From contig CAKSOR010000125.1 of assembly GCA_934477985.1 (NCBI GenBank), positions 1 to 7,130 on the forward strand: 7,130 nucleotides of DNA. Direction: 5' to 3'. The notes beneath the pieces are model-generated. The model did no database searches and was not told where the DNA came from. It saw only the letters and a list, made by a program, of their open reading frames with translations. The DNA is from an uncultured Eubacteriales bacterium (lineage in GTDB: Bacteria; Bacillota; Clostridia; Oscillospirales; CAG-272). Shown here in pieces: positions 5,369-7,130 of this stretch. Made by a program: the position numbers and the translations under genes. Within the stretch, counting starts at the first letter, position 1, and every line of letters begins with the position of its first letter.

Positions 5369-6167
5369 ATATCCTGTTCTTGCTCTTCCACTCGGATGGC
5401 GGCAGTCCGAACGCCTTTGAGAAGCACCTCGAAAAGTAGAACTGATTCTCGAACCCGCAGGCGTAGGCTATCTCGGCGACCGACAGACTGCCTTCACTCA
5501 GCATCGCGCAGGCTTTTCCGAGCCGGACTCTCTTTATGTAGTCGATCGGCGGGACACCGACCGCGGCTCTGAAGCGGTTTGTGAAGTTCACGTGCGACAT
5601 GCCGCTCATCGCCGCGAGCTCGCTCACATGTATCGGCTTTGCCGAATTGCTGCCGATATAGACCATCGAGCGCGCCACTATCGGGTCGCTTATTTTGTCG
5701 GCGTCGATCACCCCGGCGGGGCGTCCGGTGCGGCGGCATTCGTACCAGATGTCGTTGAAATAGTGCTCGGCGAGCCTTCTCGCTCCGGGGTCAGGGTCGT
5801 TGCAGAGCCCCGCCAGTGCTTCTATGTCCTCGTCGCGGCGGGATTTCACCGGGAAATCGAGCTTTCCGAACGGCAGGTCGGGCGAGTCTTTCCAGTCGTA
5901 GTCGCCGCTTGCGTTCTGCCACTTGAAATAAATATATATGAATCTGATCGGCTCGGTTATGCGCCTTGAGAAGAGCACGTCGGGCGGGAAGAGCACAACG
6001 TCGCCCGCGCCGACCTCATCGTGCTTTCCGAGCATGTCGACCTCGAACCTCCCTTCGCGCACTATTATCGCGTACCAGCCGTCGTAGCGGTTGTTCTCCC
6101 AGATGAATTTGTCCCGCCACATCCTGACCGCGAAGTAAAGTGAAGCCTCCGGATAGCCTGAAAACAT
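5367..6167 (-). CDS. AraC-family transcriptional regulator
   Basis: A 266-residue protein, complete, with AAAGGGG about 7 nt before the ATG. The N-terminal half (about 8-95) is a cupin-like sensor: WYAIIVREGRFEVDM (31-45) followed by the turn motif GAGDVVLFPPDV (53-64). The C-terminal 95 residues hold the two AraC helix-turn-helix motifs: VSELAAMSGMSHVNFTNRFR (181-200) and VAEIAYACGFENQFYFSRCF (230-249), followed by AFGLPPSEW (252-260), the family signature end. The effector is unknown; sugars or sugar derivatives are usual for this architecture. The gene is divergent from the FAD-dependent oxidoreductase and shares its promoter region with it, so it probably controls that gene and itself (inference). 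Its perfect-consensus promoter is unusual for a regulator. Its 3' end meets the terminator of the HD-domain operon. Confidence 0.93.
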   Translation of the reverse strand: MFSGYPEASLYFAVRMWRDKFIWENNRYDGWYAIIVREGRFEVDMLGKHDEVGAGDVVLFPPDVLFSRRITEPIRFIYIYFKWQNASGDYDWKDSPDLPFGKLDFPVKSRRDEDIEALAGLCNDPDPGARRLAEHYFNDIWYECRRTGRPAGVIDADKISDPIVARSMVYIGSNSAKPIHVSELAAMSGMSHVNFTNRFRAAVGVPPIDYIKRVRLGKACAMLSEGSLSVAEIAYACGFENQFYFSRCFSKAFGLPPSEWKSKNRI

Positions 6168-6199
6168 GGTCTGTCCCCTTTCGCTTTAAAAAAGTATAT

Positions 6200-6212
6200 G
6201 TTTATTATAAAC
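6200..6212. promoter_or_regulatory. 13-bp palindrome over the AraC promoter -10
   Basis: GTTTATTATAAAC is a perfect dyad with arms GTTTAT and ATAAAC around a central T. It covers the -10 box (6209-6204) of the AraC promoter and could be an operator. AT-rich palindromes around TATAAT also arise by chance, so confidence is low. Confidence 0.3.
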
Positions 6213-6232
6213 CACTGCATTTACTTTGTCAA
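6204..6232 (-). promoter_or_regulatory. Perfect-consensus sigma-A promoter of the AraC gene
   Basis: On the minus strand: TTGACA (6232-6227), exactly 17 bp, TATAAT (6209-6204). All twelve hexamer bases match consensus. The predicted start is near 6197, giving a leader of about 30 nt. Such a promoter is strong unless repressed. Confidence 0.85.
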
Positions 6233-6248
6233 GAGGAAATGGTAAAAT
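6220..6248 (+). promoter_or_regulatory. Promoter of the FAD-dependent oxidoreductase gene, overlapping the AraC promoter
   Basis: TTTACT (6220-6225), 17-bp spacer, TAAAAT (6243-6248) with extended -10 TGG (6240-6242). The -35 box matches only 4 of 6 consensus bases, which suits activator dependence. The spacer contains the whole -35 box of the opposing AraC promoter (6227-6232), so the two promoters cannot be occupied by polymerase together. Confidence 0.6.
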
Positions 6249-6259
6249 AGTTGTATCAA

Positions 6260-6274
6260 CGGAGCTTTGCTCCG
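6260..6274 (+). promoter_or_regulatory. 5' leader hairpin of the oxidoreductase mRNA
   Basis: CGGAGC, loop TTT, GCTCCG: a perfect 6-bp stem. With a start near 6255 it lies about 5 nt from the mRNA 5' end and 6 nt before the AAGGAAG ribosome binding site (6281-6287). It has no T tract, so it is not a terminator. An mRNA-stabilising role is inferred. Confidence 0.5.
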
Positions 6275-6294
6275 GCGCGAAAGGAAGTTTTTTT

Positions 6295-7130
6295 ATGGAA
6301 AAGTTCAATGTGAAGTGCGATGTGTTCATCGCGGGCGCGGGTCCGGCGGGAATCGCGGCGGCTCTGTCGGCGGCGCGCGAGGGCGTCGATGTCGTTCTGT
6401 GCGAGCGCTACGGCGGCGTCGGCGGAGGTCTCGTCACCACATTTGTCCGACCGATTCTCGGCTATGTGGGCAATCCCAACATCGGAGACGAGATTGTGAA
6501 GCGTTTGTCCGAGCGCGACTCGATGTGCTCGACCTTCGAGTTCACGAAGTACTGCCTTACGATGATGCTGAAGGAAGCCGGGGTCAGGGTGTTTTTGCAG
6601 ACCCAGGTCGTCGGCGCGAGGGTCGACGGCGACAGGATTGAGTCGGTGACCGGCGTTTCTCACTCCAATGAGTATGAGTTCAGCGCTAAGCAGTATGTCG
6701 ACGCGACCGGCGACGGCGATCTGGCGGCGCTCTGCGGCTGTGAGATTGAAATCGGACGCGACGGCGACCGTCTGGTTCAGCCCGCGTCGATTATGTTCAC
6801 AATTGACGGAATTTCGCCTGACGACGGGCTTTGCTGCTGTCACGAGGAGGATTACCGGAAGCTTTCAGACGGAAGCGAGTATCTCTCGCTCTGCCACAAG
6901 GCTTGCGCGAACGGCGAGCTTCCGCCGTCGGTCAACATCGTCCGTCTCTACGACATCGGCAAAAAGGGCGAGCGGATGGTCAACGCCACTCAGTACAACC
7001 ACGTGAAGCCGCTCGATCCCGAGGCTGTGTTCGACGCCGAGGTCGAGCTCCGCGAGCAGATGATGACCTGCGTGAGGTTCCTGCGTAAGCACGTCCCGGG
7101 GTTTGAGAACATCCGCGTGACCGGGAGCGC
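6295..7130 (+). CDS. FAD-dependent oxidoreductase (truncated by window end)
   Basis: The frame stays open from ATG 6295 to the window edge, giving 278 codons of the N-terminal part. The start is set by AAGGAAG (6281-6287) and seven T before the ATG. A Rossmann FAD-binding motif sits at the N-terminus: VFIAGAGPAGIAAALSAAREG (from residue 10), with GAGPAG at 14-19 and the ribose-binding glutamate E37 in VVLCER. A Gly-rich GGVGGGL (40-46) follows, and the second FAD motif is YVDATGDGDLAAL (134-146). This pattern fits the FAD-dependent oxidoreductase group of the PF12831 type, which is often of unknown substrate. No signal peptide is seen, so it is likely cytoplasmic. Twelve cysteines are visible, including a CCCH run at 180-183. 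Control by the divergent AraC regulator is likely. The substrate and the C-terminal part cannot be judged. Confidence 0.88.
   Translation, partial: MEKFNVKCDVFIAGAGPAGIAAALSAAREGVDVVLCERYGGVGGGLVTTFVRPILGYVGNPNIGDEIVKRLSERDSMCSTFEFTKYCLTMMLKEAGVRVFLQTQVVGARVDGDRIESVTGVSHSNEYEFSAKQYVDATGDGDLAALCGCEIEIGRDGDRLVQPASIMFTIDGISPDDGLCCCHEEDYRKLSDGSEYLSLCHKACANGELPPSVNIVRLYDIGKKGERMVNATQYNHVKPLDPEAVFDAEVELREQMMTCVRFLRKHVPGFENIRVTGS

Noticed and set aside
6256..6843. A 195-codon minus-strand open frame opposite the oxidoreductase
   Set aside because: It lies wholly opposite a clear FAD-binding protein and runs through its leader; its sequence has no recognisable family pattern.
1..7130. tRNA, rRNA, CRISPR array, insertion sequence or phage elements
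   Set aside because: No regularly spaced repeats, transposase or integrase motifs, terminal inverted repeats or RNA-gene patterns were seen.

Overview
The window looks like chromosomal DNA of an anaerobic Gram-positive bacterium of the class Clostridia, possibly an Oscillospirales- or Christensenellales-type gut organism. The evidence is canonical AGGAGG-type ribosome binding sites, sigma-A promoters with 17-18 bp spacers, an SLH-domain surface protein with an InlB-type repeat, a lipoprotein sugar-binding protein, and AraC regulators divergent from metabolic genes. Coding DNA is fairly GC-rich and gene-to-gene gaps are AT-rich. The genus cannot be told from this sequence. Gene density is normal, and no gap of 300 bases or more lacks a gene.

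Left block (1-3031): a truncated AraC-family regulator on the minus strand diverges from a two-gene plus-strand operon. The operon encodes a cytoplasmic five-bladed-propeller glycosidase-like protein (GH43/GH32/GH130 superfamily) and a lipoprotein solute-binding protein of the carbohydrate ABC-transporter type. The shared upstream region carries three copies of a GTACAA motif that could be the regulator's operators. The likely role is regulated capture and cleavage of an unidentified oligosaccharide. No permease or ATPase gene lies next to the binding protein; a hairpin terminator closes the operon.

Middle block (3032-5368): a secreted SLH protein on the minus strand diverges from an Rrf2/IscR-like regulator followed at 14 nt by an HD-domain phosphohydrolase, which ends at a strong intrinsic terminator. 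Both promoters in the divergent gap are readable and share an exact 11-bp sequence. This could put the surface protein and the Rrf2 operon under common control.

Right block (5367-7130): a complete AraC-family regulator on the minus strand has a perfect-consensus promoter that overlaps the promoter of a divergent FAD-dependent oxidoreductase, cut off by the window end. This is a second regulator-plus-target pair.

I do not see a clearly new multi-gene system. The most interesting signals are in the intergenic regions: the shared 11-bp element, the GTACAA repeats, the overlapping divergent promoters, and two similar 6-bp hairpins placed right at predicted mRNA 5' ends.
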